A program made the translations under genes and the position numbers. Below the pieces are notes generated by a model. It was not told where the DNA came from. It ran no database searches and saw nothing but the letters and a program-made list of their open reading frames with translations. DNA of 64,000 nucleotides from the NCBI GenBank assembly GCA_910589595.1, contig CAJUTM010000006.1:70888-134887 (forward strand), written 5' to 3'. This DNA is from an uncultured Eubacterium sp. (GTDB taxonomy: Bacteria; Bacillota; Clostridia; Lachnospirales; Lachnospiraceae). This document shows, in pieces, positions 49,678 through 58,201 of this stretch; within the stretch, counting starts at the first letter, position 1; each line of letters begins with the position of its first letter.

Positions 49678-49713
49678 TTTTTGTTGTCGTATTTATTCTG
49701 AAAGGAGACGGCT

Positions 49714-51528
49714 ATGTCAGTGATTTTGCTTGTTGGTATTAACGCCAAGTTTATCCATACCAATCTCGCTATCCGTTCCCTGAAAGCCAATGCCAAAGAA
49801 TATACCGACATCGTAGAATGCGTGGAATATACGATTAATCAGTCCTGTGAGGAAATTTTACAGAGCATTTATGAGAAAAAGCCGGATGTGATTGGCTTTT
49901 CCTGTTATTTGTGGAATATCGAGTATGTTCTTTCAATCTCGCGTGATTTGAAAAAAATCATGCCGGATGTTTTTATTATGGCAGGCGGGCCGGAAGTTTC
50001 TTTCCGGCCGGAAGAAATACTGACAAATCATCCGTGGATAAATCTGATTATGACAGGCGAGGGAGAGAATACATTCTATGAGTTTGCCGGAGAATTATCT
50101 CGCGCCGGTAGTCCGTGGCAGATATCGCTGGAGGGAATTGCCGGCATTGTCTATCACAGAGAAAAGACAGAGAGCGTCAGCTCAGAGAACCTCAGTTCTT
50201 TAGTCCGCACACCGCCGCGTGAATTAATGCCGTTAGACAATCTTGTTTTTCCCTATCGGGACGAAGATGTGCCGGCGTTTGCGCACCGTATTTTTTATTA
50301 TGAGAGTATGCGCGGATGTCCGTTTTCTTGTAGTTACTGTCTCTCTTCCGTAGATAAATCGGTGCGGATGAAAAGCAGGGAGAAGACGGAGAGGGAGATT
50401 GACTTTTTTTTGCGCCATCGTGTGCCACAGGTAAAATTTACAGACCGTACGTTTAACTGCAATCGTGAGTATGCCTATTATATATGGAAATATATCGGCG
50501 ACCATGACAATGGCGTAACCAATTTTCATTTTGAGATTTCCGGCGATTTGCTGCGGGATGAGGACATCGCTCTTCTTGCCGGCTTTCGCGCCGGTCTGGT
50601 ACAGTTCGAGATAGGAGTGCAGTCGACGAATGAGAAAACGATTCAGGCGATTCACAGGACAATGGATTTACAGCGTCTGCGCAGCAATGTGCAGCGCATT
50701 CATAAGAGTGGCAATATACATCAACATCTGGATTTGATTGCCGGACTTCCCTATGAGGATGTTGACAGTTTTGCCCAATCGTTTAATGATGTCTATGCAA
50801 TGCAGCCGGACCAGCTCCAGCTCGGATTTTTAAAAATACTTGCTGGCTCGTATATGAGTGAAACGGCGGGCAGTTATCATATGAAATACGGCAGCCGGCC
50901 GCCCTATGAGGTGCTTTCTACCCGCTGGCTTTCCTTTGATGATATATGCGGGTTAAAACAGATTGAGGAAATGACAGAGTGCTATTATAACAGTTTTCAA
51001 TTTACTGCCACAATGGCATATTTAGTCCGTTTTTTCGACACACCATTTGATATGTATCGGAAATTGGGGGAATATTATAAAGAAAAGGGATTATTCGCGA
51101 GGAAACACAGCCGTGTACAACGCTATGAGATTTTATGGGCGTTTACAGAGGAACGTGTGGGCTTGGATGAGGAACAATTAGAAGCCGCTCGGGAAGTTAT
51201 GACATATGACTTGTTCCGGCGGGATTATGTAAAAAATCCGCCTGCTTTTGTGCAGCTGCGGGATGATGGCAGAAAGAAAGAGATTCGCGCTTTTTTTGAT
51301 TCACAGTGCGAAAATCCGTCTGTTCTCTGCGGTTATGAGGGATTTGCAACAAAGCAGTTGTTCCATATGATTTACATGAACCGCTTTACCATCCATATGA
51401 AACTGCTTGTGGAAGAGGGAATACTGGAAGTTGGGCCGCCCCGATATCTGCTGTTTGATTATCAAAAAAGGAACCCCTTAAATCACTCGGCAGATGTGCT
51501 GGAGGTTCCCGAAGATTACTTCCTTTGA
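49714..51528 (+). CDS. B12-binding-domain radical SAM protein (DUF4080)
   Basis: The 604-residue protein has a Rossmann-type B12-binding domain (1-135: LLVGINAKFIHTNLAIRSL, PDVIGFSCYLWNIEY, AGGPEVSFRPEEI). A radical SAM core follows, with the Cx3Cx2C motif CPFSCSYC (Cys202, 206, 209), EISGDLL and FEIGVQSTNEKTIQAIHRT. The C-terminal DUF4080 domain comes last (FDTPFDMYRKLGEYYKEKG and beyond). It probably does a cobalamin-dependent radical reaction such as a methylation, but the substrate is unknown. ATG 49714 follows AAAGGAGA. It starts 36 bases after tRNA-Gly. Confidence 0.88.
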   Translation: MSVILLVGINAKFIHTNLAIRSLKANAKEYTDIVECVEYTINQSCEEILQSIYEKKPDVIGFSCYLWNIEYVLSISRDLKKIMPDVFIMAGGPEVSFRPEEILTNHPWINLIMTGEGENTFYEFAGELSRAGSPWQISLEGIAGIVYHREKTESVSSENLSSLVRTPPRELMPLDNLVFPYRDEDVPAFAHRIFYYESMRGCPFSCSYCLSSVDKSVRMKSREKTEREIDFFLRHRVPQVKFTDRTFNCNREYAYYIWKYIGDHDNGVTNFHFEISGDLLRDEDIALLAGFRAGLVQFEIGVQSTNEKTIQAIHRTMDLQRLRSNVQRIHKSGNIHQHLDLIAGLPYEDVDSFAQSFNDVYAMQPDQLQLGFLKILAGSYMSETAGSYHMKYGSRPPYEVLSTRWLSFDDICGLKQIEEMTECYYNSFQFTATMAYLVRFFDTPFDMYRKLGEYYKEKGLFARKHSRVQRYEILWAFTEERVGLDEEQLEAAREVMTYDLFRRDYVKNPPAFVQLRDDGRKKEIRAFFDSQCENPSVLCGYEGFATKQLFHMIYMNRFTIHMKLLVEEGILEVGPPRYLLFDYQKRNPLNHSADVLEVPEDYFL

Positions 51529-52145
51529 GAGTGGCTGTTTTTGATTTCCTCTAAAGCGTTTATAATCGTTGTTTTGCGGGGGTGACAGCCGTCTTCTAAC
51601 TGCCGGATGAGGGCGGTAATCTGTTCCGGCTTATTCAGTTTGAGGAAGACCTCGGCTAAACCGGTATAGTCGTTCAGCCTTTTTGAGCCATAGTGAAGAG
51701 CGAACTCAAAGAAATTACCGGCCTCCTCATATAAGCCCACGTTCATAAGCGAATTTGCCAAATTGGACAGAGTGATTAAAAAATGATTAAAATTATCGTC
51801 ATATTCACATAATGTCTTGAAATTTGCCACGCCATATGCTAATTTTAAATCGGTATTAGAATATTCAGATAAATCAATCATCGGATTTTTTACTATTTGG
51901 TGAAGATGTTCCATATAATTAAGAACAGCTTCATCCGTAGACGATATTTTTGGTAAATCTGCTTTTTTTACTTGTAGAAGAGGTAAGTTTGTGATATCCT
52001 TTTTTCTTGTCTGATTGGCTTCTTCTTCTTTTTTCCAGAAATCGTCGGAGATTTTCTTTTCCATGCGCTCGCTTTTGCGCTGTTCATAAAATCTCCAAGC
52101 GATAAAGATTAAGAAGCAAATAAAAAATGTAATACCAAATTTCAT
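51516..52145 (-). CDS. Membrane-anchored TPR-like protein of unknown function
   Basis: The 209-residue protein has an N-terminal membrane anchor (MKFGITFFICFLIFIAWRFY). A charged coiled stretch (EQRKSERMEKKISDDFWKKEEEANQTRKK) follows, then about 120 residues of helical repeats resembling TPRs (NLANSLMNVGLYEEAGNFFEFALHYG, LAEVFLKLNKPEQITALIRQLEDG). It may act as a scaffold at the membrane. The start is ATG 52145 with AAAGGA eight bases before. Its 3' end overlaps the converging radical SAM gene by 13 bases. Confidence 0.75.
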   Translation of the reverse strand: MKFGITFFICFLIFIAWRFYEQRKSERMEKKISDDFWKKEEEANQTRKKDITNLPLLQVKKADLPKISSTDEAVLNYMEHLHQIVKNPMIDLSEYSNTDLKLAYGVANFKTLCEYDDNFNHFLITLSNLANSLMNVGLYEEAGNFFEFALHYGSKRLNDYTGLAEVFLKLNKPEQITALIRQLEDGCHPRKTTIINALEEIKNSHSQRK

Positions 52146-52180
52146 ATACAATATCCTTTCAGAAAGGGGGATTTTACGAG

Positions 52181-52273
52181 ATGTTTAATCGTAAAAAACA
52201 ACGTCTGATTGCCGGCATTATTTGTGCCGTTGTCATTTTGGCAATGTTTATCGGACTATTGGCAGGAATGTAA
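52181..52273 (+). CDS. 30-residue single-span membrane peptide
   Basis: ATG 52181 opens a 30-codon frame. It starts with a basic segment (MFNRKKQR), then a single hydrophobic helix (LIAGIICAVVILAMFIGLLAG), and ends in M-TAA at 52271. AAAGGGGG lies 12 bases before the ATG, which is long but usable. The positive-inside basic start and full-length helix are unlikely by chance. It sits between divergent gene 52145 and the VanW gene, probably on the VanW transcript. The function is unknown. Confidence 0.55.
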   Translation: MFNRKKQRLIAGIICAVVILAMFIGLLAGM

Positions 52274-52351
52274 TTTCAGTGTAATACAATTTCAGTAAAA
52301 TCGCAAGTAAGAAAATCAAACGGGCGATTGGCAAAAGGTGAGGGTCATAAT

Positions 52352-53857
52352 TTGAAGAAGAGAAGTAAATGGCCGGCGTTACTGGTGATTTTTATTTTAT
52401 CACTTGTTATTTGCGGCTATGTATATATTGCATATCAGGCAGTAAAACCTGCCGATGATATTATATGTGACGGAGTATTTATAGAGACGATAGAGTTGAG
52501 CGGCATGACGCAGCAGCAGGCGAAAGCGGCAGTAGAGCAGTATGTCGCTGACAAAGTGAACCGCACGCTTGCGGTGGACGTAAACGGCAAGAGGGTAACG
52601 GCGTCTCTGGCTGATTTGGGATATGCCTGTGAGGAGAACGATTATATCCAGCAGGCGCTCCGCGTCGGCAAAGACAGCAATCCGTTCGCGAATTACGCCA
52701 CAATACGGAATGCAAAGACAAATCATATCGTGTATGATTTAGCTTTTCAGTACTCCGATAAGAAGATTTCCAAATTCATTAAAAAACAGTGTAGTAAGGA
52801 ATGCGTCAAGGCCAAAGATTCAAAGATAAAAATGGAAAACGGAGTCCTGACGTATACGAAAGCCCGTGACGGGGTGGCTATTGACGCCAAACGTACATTA
52901 AGCAATATTAAGCAGGCGATGAAAGAGCAGGAAGCAGAAGAAATCATTGAGGCGTCAGCGGAAATCATTACACAAAAACCCGCTGTCACCGAAGAACTGG
53001 CTTCGCGGTGTAAAGATAAGATAGGGACATTCCAGACAACATTTAATGCTGCCAATGTCAGCCGTTCGAGAAATCTTGCCAATGCCGCGCGCCTGATTAA
53101 TGGTTCCGTGATTCAGCCGGGGAAAACTTTTTCCGTACATGATACGATTTCCCCATTGACGGAAGATAATGGTTATTATGCGGCGCCGTCGTATAACAAC
53201 GGCAAAGTGGAAGATTCGATTGGGGGCGGCGTCTGTCAGGTATCTACCACGCTTTATAATGCCGTTCTCAGGGCTGAACTGGAAATTGTTGAGAGAAGTC
53301 CGCATTCTATGGTAGTTACTTATGTAAAGCCGTCTATGGACGCGGCCATTGCCGGCGACTATAAAGATTTCAAGTTTAAGAATAATACGGAAGTTCCGGT
53401 TTATATTGAGAGCGGTACACGTTCGGGAATGATTTTCTTCCATGTCTACGGAGAGGAGACGAGGAAAAGCAGCCGCAAGATTTCTTTTGAATCAGAGACG
53501 ATTGAGACTATGCAGCCGGGGCCGGATAAGATTATTTATGACAAGACGAAGCCGGCGAATTATACGAAAGTAACGCAGGAAGCGCATACGGGATATAAAG
53601 CTGTCCTCTGGAAGATTGTGAAAACGGATGGCAAAACAAAGAAGACGAAAGTTAATTCGAGTACCTATCAGGCAGTTCCCCGATATGTGACGAAAGGCAC
53701 GCAGAAAGTGACGCCGAAACCTACGGCGAAACCGACGCCAAAAGCGAGCGCTGCACCTAAGGCGACGCCAAAGCCGGCGCCGAAAGCAAAGCCAACTCCT
53801 CAGCCAACGCCGGTACCGGCAGCTACGCCGGCGCCTGCCGCACAACCCGCGCAATAG
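52352..53857 (+). CDS. VanW family protein with peptidoglycan-binding-like domain and Pro/Thr-rich tail
   Basis: The 501-residue protein has one N-terminal membrane segment (WPALLVIFILSLVICGYVYIAY). A YoaR/PG_binding_4-like domain (about 40-220) and the VanW domain (about 230-370) follow. VanW signatures are FNAANVSRSRNLANAARLINGSVIQPGKTFS and GGGVCQVSTTLYNAVLRAELEIVERSPHS. A G5-like strand region comes next, then a roughly 50-residue tail rich in Pro, Thr, Lys and Ala, suited to spanning the cell wall. The TTG start at 52352 lies seven bases after GGTGAGGG; a TTG at 52328 would have no ribosome site. The role of VanW in wall metabolism is not settled. Confidence 0.9.
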   Translation: MKKRSKWPALLVIFILSLVICGYVYIAYQAVKPADDIICDGVFIETIELSGMTQQQAKAAVEQYVADKVNRTLAVDVNGKRVTASLADLGYACEENDYIQQALRVGKDSNPFANYATIRNAKTNHIVYDLAFQYSDKKISKFIKKQCSKECVKAKDSKIKMENGVLTYTKARDGVAIDAKRTLSNIKQAMKEQEAEEIIEASAEIITQKPAVTEELASRCKDKIGTFQTTFNAANVSRSRNLANAARLINGSVIQPGKTFSVHDTISPLTEDNGYYAAPSYNNGKVEDSIGGGVCQVSTTLYNAVLRAELEIVERSPHSMVVTYVKPSMDAAIAGDYKDFKFKNNTEVPVYIESGTRSGMIFFHVYGEETRKSSRKISFESETIETMQPGPDKIIYDKTKPANYTKVTQEAHTGYKAVLWKIVKTDGKTKKTKVNSSTYQAVPRYVTKGTQKVTPKPTAKPTPKASAAPKATPKPAPKAKPTPQPTPVPAATPAPAAQPAQ

Positions 53858-53877
53858 TTCTGGAAAGGGAAAGAGTA

Positions 53878-54864
53878 ATGCAGATAGGAAAGATACCGGA
53901 AACGGTGCTAAAGCGTTCCGTATTAAAAAAAATAAAAGTAAGGCGCCCCGAGGTGCTTGTTCATGCGGGCGTAGGGGAAGATTGCGCCGTGCTGGGGCCA
54001 ACGGAAGACGCCATCGTCTTATCGACTGACCCGATTACAGGCACGTCAAAAGATATCGGCAAACTGGCCTTTCATATAACCGCCAATGACATTGCCTCTT
54101 CCGGAGCGGAGTTAGTGGGAATGCTTGTCACGGTTATTTTTCCGCCGGAGAGTCAGGAAGAAGAACTGCAAATCATTATGGAAGAACTAACCGCTCTCGC
54201 AGAAAAATATGAAGTAGAGATATTGGGCGGGCACACGGAAGTTTCCGCCGCCGTGAATCAGACGCTGATTTCCGTAACGGGGGTAGGCAAAGCGGCGCAG
54301 GGGAAAATAGTGACGACCGGCGGACTGCGCGCCGGACAGGAACTCGTCGTCACAAAATGGATTGGTCTGGAGGGCTCTTCCATACTCGCAAAAGAAAAAG
54401 AAGAACTTTTGCAAAAACAGCTTCCGAATGAAATCATAGAGACGGCAAAAAGATTTGATGAGAAGCTCAGTGTTGTGCCGGACAGTAAGGTTGCCATGGA
54501 AATCGGCGCCAGCGCCATGCATGATGTGACAGAGGGCGGTATTTTTGGCGCCCTGTGGGAAATGGCGGCGGCTTCCGGTGTGGGGCTTACGGTTGATTTA
54601 AAGAAAATCCCTCTCCGTCAGGAGACGATTGAAATATGTGAAGTGTTTGACATTAATCCCTATATGCTTATTTCGAGCGGCAGTTTGCTGATTGGCACAA
54701 ATCATGGCTATCAACTGGTGCAGGAACTGGAGCGGGCGGGGATACATGCTGCCGTAATCGGTTATGCCACAGAGGGCAATGACCGCGTCGTCATCAATGG
54801 TGAAGAGCGTCGTTATTTAGAGCCTCCAAAGACGGACGAGCTGTTTCGGGCGCTTCGTTTTTAG
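53878..54864 (+). CDS. AIR synthase-related protein (HypE/ThiL/PurM superfamily)
   Basis: The 328-residue protein has the two-domain fold of the PurM/HypE/SelD/ThiL group. The N-terminal half has GVGEDCAVLGPTEDAIVLSTDPITG and FHITANDIASSGAELVGMLVTVIFPP; the linker is EILGGHTEVS. The C-terminal half has DSKVAMEIGASAMHDVTEGGIFGALWEMAAASGVGL. The HDVTEGG motif is shared with HypE-like proteins, but the C-terminal cysteine essential in HypE is absent (it ends DELFRALRF). It therefore probably phosphorylates or dehydrates another substrate. It begins 20 bases after the VanW gene. Confidence 0.85.
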   Translation: MQIGKIPETVLKRSVLKKIKVRRPEVLVHAGVGEDCAVLGPTEDAIVLSTDPITGTSKDIGKLAFHITANDIASSGAELVGMLVTVIFPPESQEEELQIIMEELTALAEKYEVEILGGHTEVSAAVNQTLISVTGVGKAAQGKIVTTGGLRAGQELVVTKWIGLEGSSILAKEKEELLQKQLPNEIIETAKRFDEKLSVVPDSKVAMEIGASAMHDVTEGGIFGALWEMAAASGVGLTVDLKKIPLRQETIEICEVFDINPYMLISSGSLLIGTNHGYQLVQELERAGIHAAVIGYATEGNDRVVINGEERRYLEPPKTDELFRALRF

Positions 54865-54913
54865 GGGATTTTGCAATATTTGAAAGAAGAAAGTTACAAA
54901 ATAAAGAATTTTA

Positions 54914-54942
54914 TAGACACTTTTTTACAAATATGTTATGAT
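54914..54942 (+). promoter_or_regulatory. Predicted promoter of the cheX-trmL operon
   Basis: TAGACA (54914-54919), a 17-base spacer and TATGAT (54937-54942) lie about 30 bases before the cheX start codon. Confidence 0.5.
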
Positions 54943-54974
54943 ACATACAAGACTGTGCAAAAGGGGAGAAGATA

Positions 54975-55457
54975 ATGGCTACGTTGAATGCAGAACATAT
55001 TAATCCTTTTCTCATGGCAGCCAAGAAAGTATTACAGGACATGTGTTTTGTTGAAGTTGGAATCCAAAAACCAATTTTAAAAGAAGCGAAGTTTGCTTCG
55101 AACAATTGGGTTATTATGATTGGTGTAACTGGTGAGATGCGTGGTCAGGTTTTGCTTGCCATGACGGAAGAGAGCGCTTGCTCAATTGCTTCAAAAATGT
55201 GCATGACGGAAATGAAAGTAATTGATGAATTTGCTGCCAGTGCTTTGAGCGAATTGGGAAATATGATTATGGGAAATGCGGCTACCGTATTTTCATCAAA
55301 TAACGTGGGAATTGATATTACACCGCCCACATTGTCTCATGGTGAAGTTTGTTTTTCAACATTTCATACCAAAAACCTTTGTGTCGCCATGAATTTTATG
55401 GATGGAAGCGGCGGAATAGAACTATTTCTTGCGTTGAAGCAGGAAGAAAGAAAATGA
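54975..55457 (+). CDS. cheX: Chemotaxis protein CheX
   Basis: The 160-residue protein begins MATLNAEHINPFLMAAKKVLQDMCFVEV and has the CheX/CheC-type phosphatase signature with the E-x-x-N core (SALSELGNMIMGNAATVFSSN). CheX dephosphorylates CheY-P or related receivers. No other chemotaxis or flagellar gene is in the window. A possible partner is one of the REC-containing proteins elsewhere in the genome. Its stop codon overlaps the trmL ATG, so the two are cotranslated. Confidence 0.88.
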   Translation: MATLNAEHINPFLMAAKKVLQDMCFVEVGIQKPILKEAKFASNNWVIMIGVTGEMRGQVLLAMTEESACSIASKMCMTEMKVIDEFAASALSELGNMIMGNAATVFSSNNVGIDITPPTLSHGEVCFSTFHTKNLCVAMNFMDGSGGIELFLALKQEERK

Positions 55458-55960
55458 TAAATATTGTTTTATTGGAACCGGAGATACCTGCAAACACCGG
55501 AAATATAGGGCGTACCTGTGTAGCTGCGGGAGTCAGGCTTCATCTGATTGAGCCTATGGGGTTTCAAATTAATGAAAAGCAGGTAAGACGGGCGGGACTG
55601 GATTATTGGGATAAGTTAGATTATACAATATATGATAGTTATTCCGATTTTTTGGAAAAGAATCAGGATGCTAAGATTTATATGGCGACGACAAAAGCGA
55701 AACATATTTACAGTGATGTTTCATACGAAGATGACTGTTATCTTATGTTTGGCAAAGAAAGCGCCGGAATACCGGAAGAGTTGTTAGTGGACAATGAGGA
55801 GAATACCGTGCGTATTCCCATGTTTGGTGAGAGCAGGTCGTTAAATCTGGGTAATTCCGTTGCTATTGTGCTATATGAAGTATTACGTCAGCATGATTTT
55901 CAGAATTTGAACACAGAAGGACATTTACACCATTCGCATTGGCAGGATGGGACGATGTAA
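55454..55960 (+). CDS. trmL: tRNA (cytidine(34)-2'-O)-methyltransferase TrmL
   Basis: The 168-residue SPOUT enzyme methylates the 2'-OH of the wobble base in certain leucine tRNAs. The N-terminus MINIVLLEPEIPANTGNIGRTCVAAGVRLHLIEPMGF and the C-terminal knot motifs LMFGKESAGIPEELL and RIPMFGESRSLNLGNSVAIVLYEVLRQ are characteristic. It starts at ATG 55454, overlapping the cheX stop by four bases. The longer frame from 55349 is the reading frame inside cheX and is not coding. Confidence 0.94.
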   Translation: MINIVLLEPEIPANTGNIGRTCVAAGVRLHLIEPMGFQINEKQVRRAGLDYWDKLDYTIYDSYSDFLEKNQDAKIYMATTKAKHIYSDVSYEDDCYLMFGKESAGIPEELLVDNEENTVRIPMFGESRSLNLGNSVAIVLYEVLRQHDFQNLNTEGHLHHSHWQDGTM

Positions 55961-56063
55961 GAGGGCTTTTTTGATGCAATCAGAAAAGTTCTTTTTTATT
56001 TTGTTAAAATTGCAACATAAATTAGAAGTTATTCGTGTTATTAATGAGAAAGGAGATTGATTC

Positions 56064-56579
56064 ATGTTAGATGTGGCGTCAAATCCATCGGACGCGGTGG
56101 AATGGGCTTTAGCCCGATTCGGTGATGATATTTTCCGCTTGGCATTCTCTTATATGAAAACCCGTGAGGATGCAGAAGATGTTGTTCAGGATGTGCTTAT
56201 ACGTTATATGCAGTCGGGAAAAGTATTTGAGGATGAGAACCATGTAAAGGCATGGCTTTTACGTGTTTCCGCAAATTTGTGCAAAGATAAATTAAAGTCT
56301 GCCAGCAGACAGCGCGAGGTAGCTATTCCGGAAGGTTATGAGGCAGTGGCTGCAGAGGAAGAACCAAAAGGAGAGAGTGAGGTTTTTCAGGCGGTAATGG
56401 CGTTGCCGGAGAAATACCGGAGTGTTATCCATCTATTCTATTTTGAAGAGTATTCGACGGCAGAAATAGCAAGTATTCTTCAGAAAAAGGAAGCGACGGT
56501 GCGGTCGCTTTTGAAACGAGGGCGGGAGAAAATAGAAAAAATGATGAAAGGAGATGATGGTCATGCAAAAGAATTATAA
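56064..56579 (+). CDS. ECF-type RNA polymerase sigma factor
   Basis: The 171-residue protein has sigma region 2 (LARFGDDIFRLAFSYMKTREDAEDVVQDVLIRYMQ) and region 4 (LPEKYRSVIHLFYFEEYSTAEIASILQKKEATVRSLLKRGREKIEKMM). Region 3 is lacking, as in the extracytoplasmic-function group. GAAAGGAGA lies about nine bases before the ATG. Its 3' end overlaps the next gene by 17 bases; that gene encodes a membrane protein that is the probable anti-sigma factor. The signal is unknown. Confidence 0.92.
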   Translation: MLDVASNPSDAVEWALARFGDDIFRLAFSYMKTREDAEDVVQDVLIRYMQSGKVFEDENHVKAWLLRVSANLCKDKLKSASRQREVAIPEGYEAVAAEEEPKGESEVFQAVMALPEKYRSVIHLFYFEEYSTAEIASILQKKEATVRSLLKRGREKIEKMMKGDDGHAKEL

Positions 56580-58194
56580 GAAAGCAATGGAAGAAATTCG
56601 TTTAAGTGACAGTGATAGAGCCAGAATTCTTGCGAATGTAAAAAAGGCCTATGAAGATTCATCGGGGAATGAAGTTTCCGGAGATAAAGTAGTTTCCATG
56701 CAGGGCAGACCGTATTTCTCCACTCGTCGAAAGGGAATAGTGGCGGCAGCGGCGGTTGTCGTTTTGCTTGTTGGAACATTGGTAGCAAGAGGGCAGTTTT
56801 TTGGCACGTCAAATCCGAATGATATAAAAGAGCCGGTCGTAGTAGAAGAGCCGGAGGAAGAAATCTGGATAGAACTCGACTCCATAGATGATATTGCCAC
56901 AGAGACTGATTGCAAGACATATACCTTGAGCAATGTTTCCAAAAGTTATAAAGTAAAAAAGGTGCAGGTAGCAAAAGAGCAGAAACATGTCAAAATAACT
57001 TACAAGAGCGAGAAGTATAAGGATAAGATTCTTCTCGAATACAAGGAAGAAGAAAATGCTCCCGATGTCACCGAGCAGTTTTCCGAGCAAAATGAATTGA
57101 AGACGGAAAAGGTAGGCGACAAGGAAGTTACGATGTATGGGAACAAAGATTGCGATGCCATGACATGGCAGCAGGAGTCGTGTACTTTTGCGGTGACGAT
57201 GAGTAAGAGCTGTAGTACGGACAAGGCGGCAAAACTGGCTTCGGGAACGAAAGAAAAAGGTCAGGAGAAGCCGGAAAAGAAAGAAGAAAAACAGGAGCCC
57301 GAGAAGACGATAAGCCGGAATGCCGTCGGCTGGGGCGGCGGTGAACAGCAATCAAGCGATAAACAGCGGCGCAAAGTGCTGAAGAAAGTATTTGAGCTAT
57401 ACGGGTTTCGTGTGACGATACAGGAGCCTGCCAAAAACGTAGCGTATAAGCTGGTCGAAAATTTTGAGTCGTTCAGTTTTACCTATCCGGAAGTAGAAGA
57501 GCTCAAAGGAAAGCGGGTTGTCGGATATGCCGGCCGCGACGGAAGCCCTCCGGGGGTACTGGATGAATTTGATGAGGGAGAGAGTATTTTCGTAAACGGT
57601 ATTCCGGTGCAGATTTACGTTAACGATGACGGAGAAGAGATTTACACGTTTACGAAGAAAGATATCAACTTTACGATTTTAGTAGGCGAAATTTCCGTTG
57701 AAGATAAAGAGATTTTGTTAAGCGGTCTGATGAGCGTTATTCATATTTCTCTGGAATCCGGCGAGACGGATGAGGAAGAAGAGGAGCCGGAAGAGACGCC
57801 AGGGCAGGAAACACCGGAAGATGATAAAGTTGAAAAGTATCGGGAAGCAGTACAGAATATTCAATACGCCATTGCTGACGCAAGTTTGAAAAAGCTGTCA
57901 ACGTATATTGAATTTCCATTGACAATCAAAGGATTGGATATTACGGTAGCGAGTGCAAAAGAATTTCTGAGTCTCGATTCGGCCACGATTTTCCAGAGCG
58001 AATGGGTGGACAGTGTCGCCGCCTATGATACGGGCAAGATAAAAGCCAATATGAAGACGATTACGATGGGAAGCGGCAGCAACAGTCTGGTTTGTAAGTT
58101 TAAAAACGGAACCGCGCTGATAACGGAGCTGAGTATCGAAGGCGCGCCGGAGGAGCCAACGCCTTCGCCTACAGCTAATGAAAGCGGAAAATGA
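56563..58194 (+). CDS. Membrane protein, probable anti-sigma factor with large extracytoplasmic region
   Basis: The 543-residue protein has a cytoplasmic N-terminus of about 60 residues (MQKNYKKAMEEIRLSDSDRARILANVKKAYEDSS) that could bind the sigma factor. One membrane span follows (GIVAAAAVVVLLVGTLVARG). An outer region of about 460 residues comes next, with two similar alpha/beta units separated by low-complexity Glu/Lys- and Glu/Pro-rich linkers. The last segment ends in a Pro/Thr-rich tail (PEEPTPSPTANESGK). ATG 56563 lies nine bases after AAAGGAG; two earlier ATGs are too close. Position and topology fit an anti-sigma factor, but no classical zinc or RsgI domain was recognised. Confidence 0.7.
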   Translation: MQKNYKKAMEEIRLSDSDRARILANVKKAYEDSSGNEVSGDKVVSMQGRPYFSTRRKGIVAAAAVVVLLVGTLVARGQFFGTSNPNDIKEPVVVEEPEEEIWIELDSIDDIATETDCKTYTLSNVSKSYKVKKVQVAKEQKHVKITYKSEKYKDKILLEYKEEENAPDVTEQFSEQNELKTEKVGDKEVTMYGNKDCDAMTWQQESCTFAVTMSKSCSTDKAAKLASGTKEKGQEKPEKKEEKQEPEKTISRNAVGWGGGEQQSSDKQRRKVLKKVFELYGFRVTIQEPAKNVAYKLVENFESFSFTYPEVEELKGKRVVGYAGRDGSPPGVLDEFDEGESIFVNGIPVQIYVNDDGEEIYTFTKKDINFTILVGEISVEDKEILLSGLMSVIHISLESGETDEEEEEPEETPGQETPEDDKVEKYREAVQNIQYAIADASLKKLSTYIEFPLTIKGLDITVASAKEFLSLDSATIFQSEWVDSVAAYDTGKIKANMKTITMGSGSNSLVCKFKNGTALITELSIEGAPEEPTPSPTANESGK

Positions 58195-58201
58195 AAGTGA
58201 A

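Noticed and set aside
49607..49713. Integration site of a mobile element at tRNA-Gly
   Set aside because: No integrase lies next to it and no repeated 3' tRNA end was found in the neighbourhood; only the remnants upstream are suggestive.
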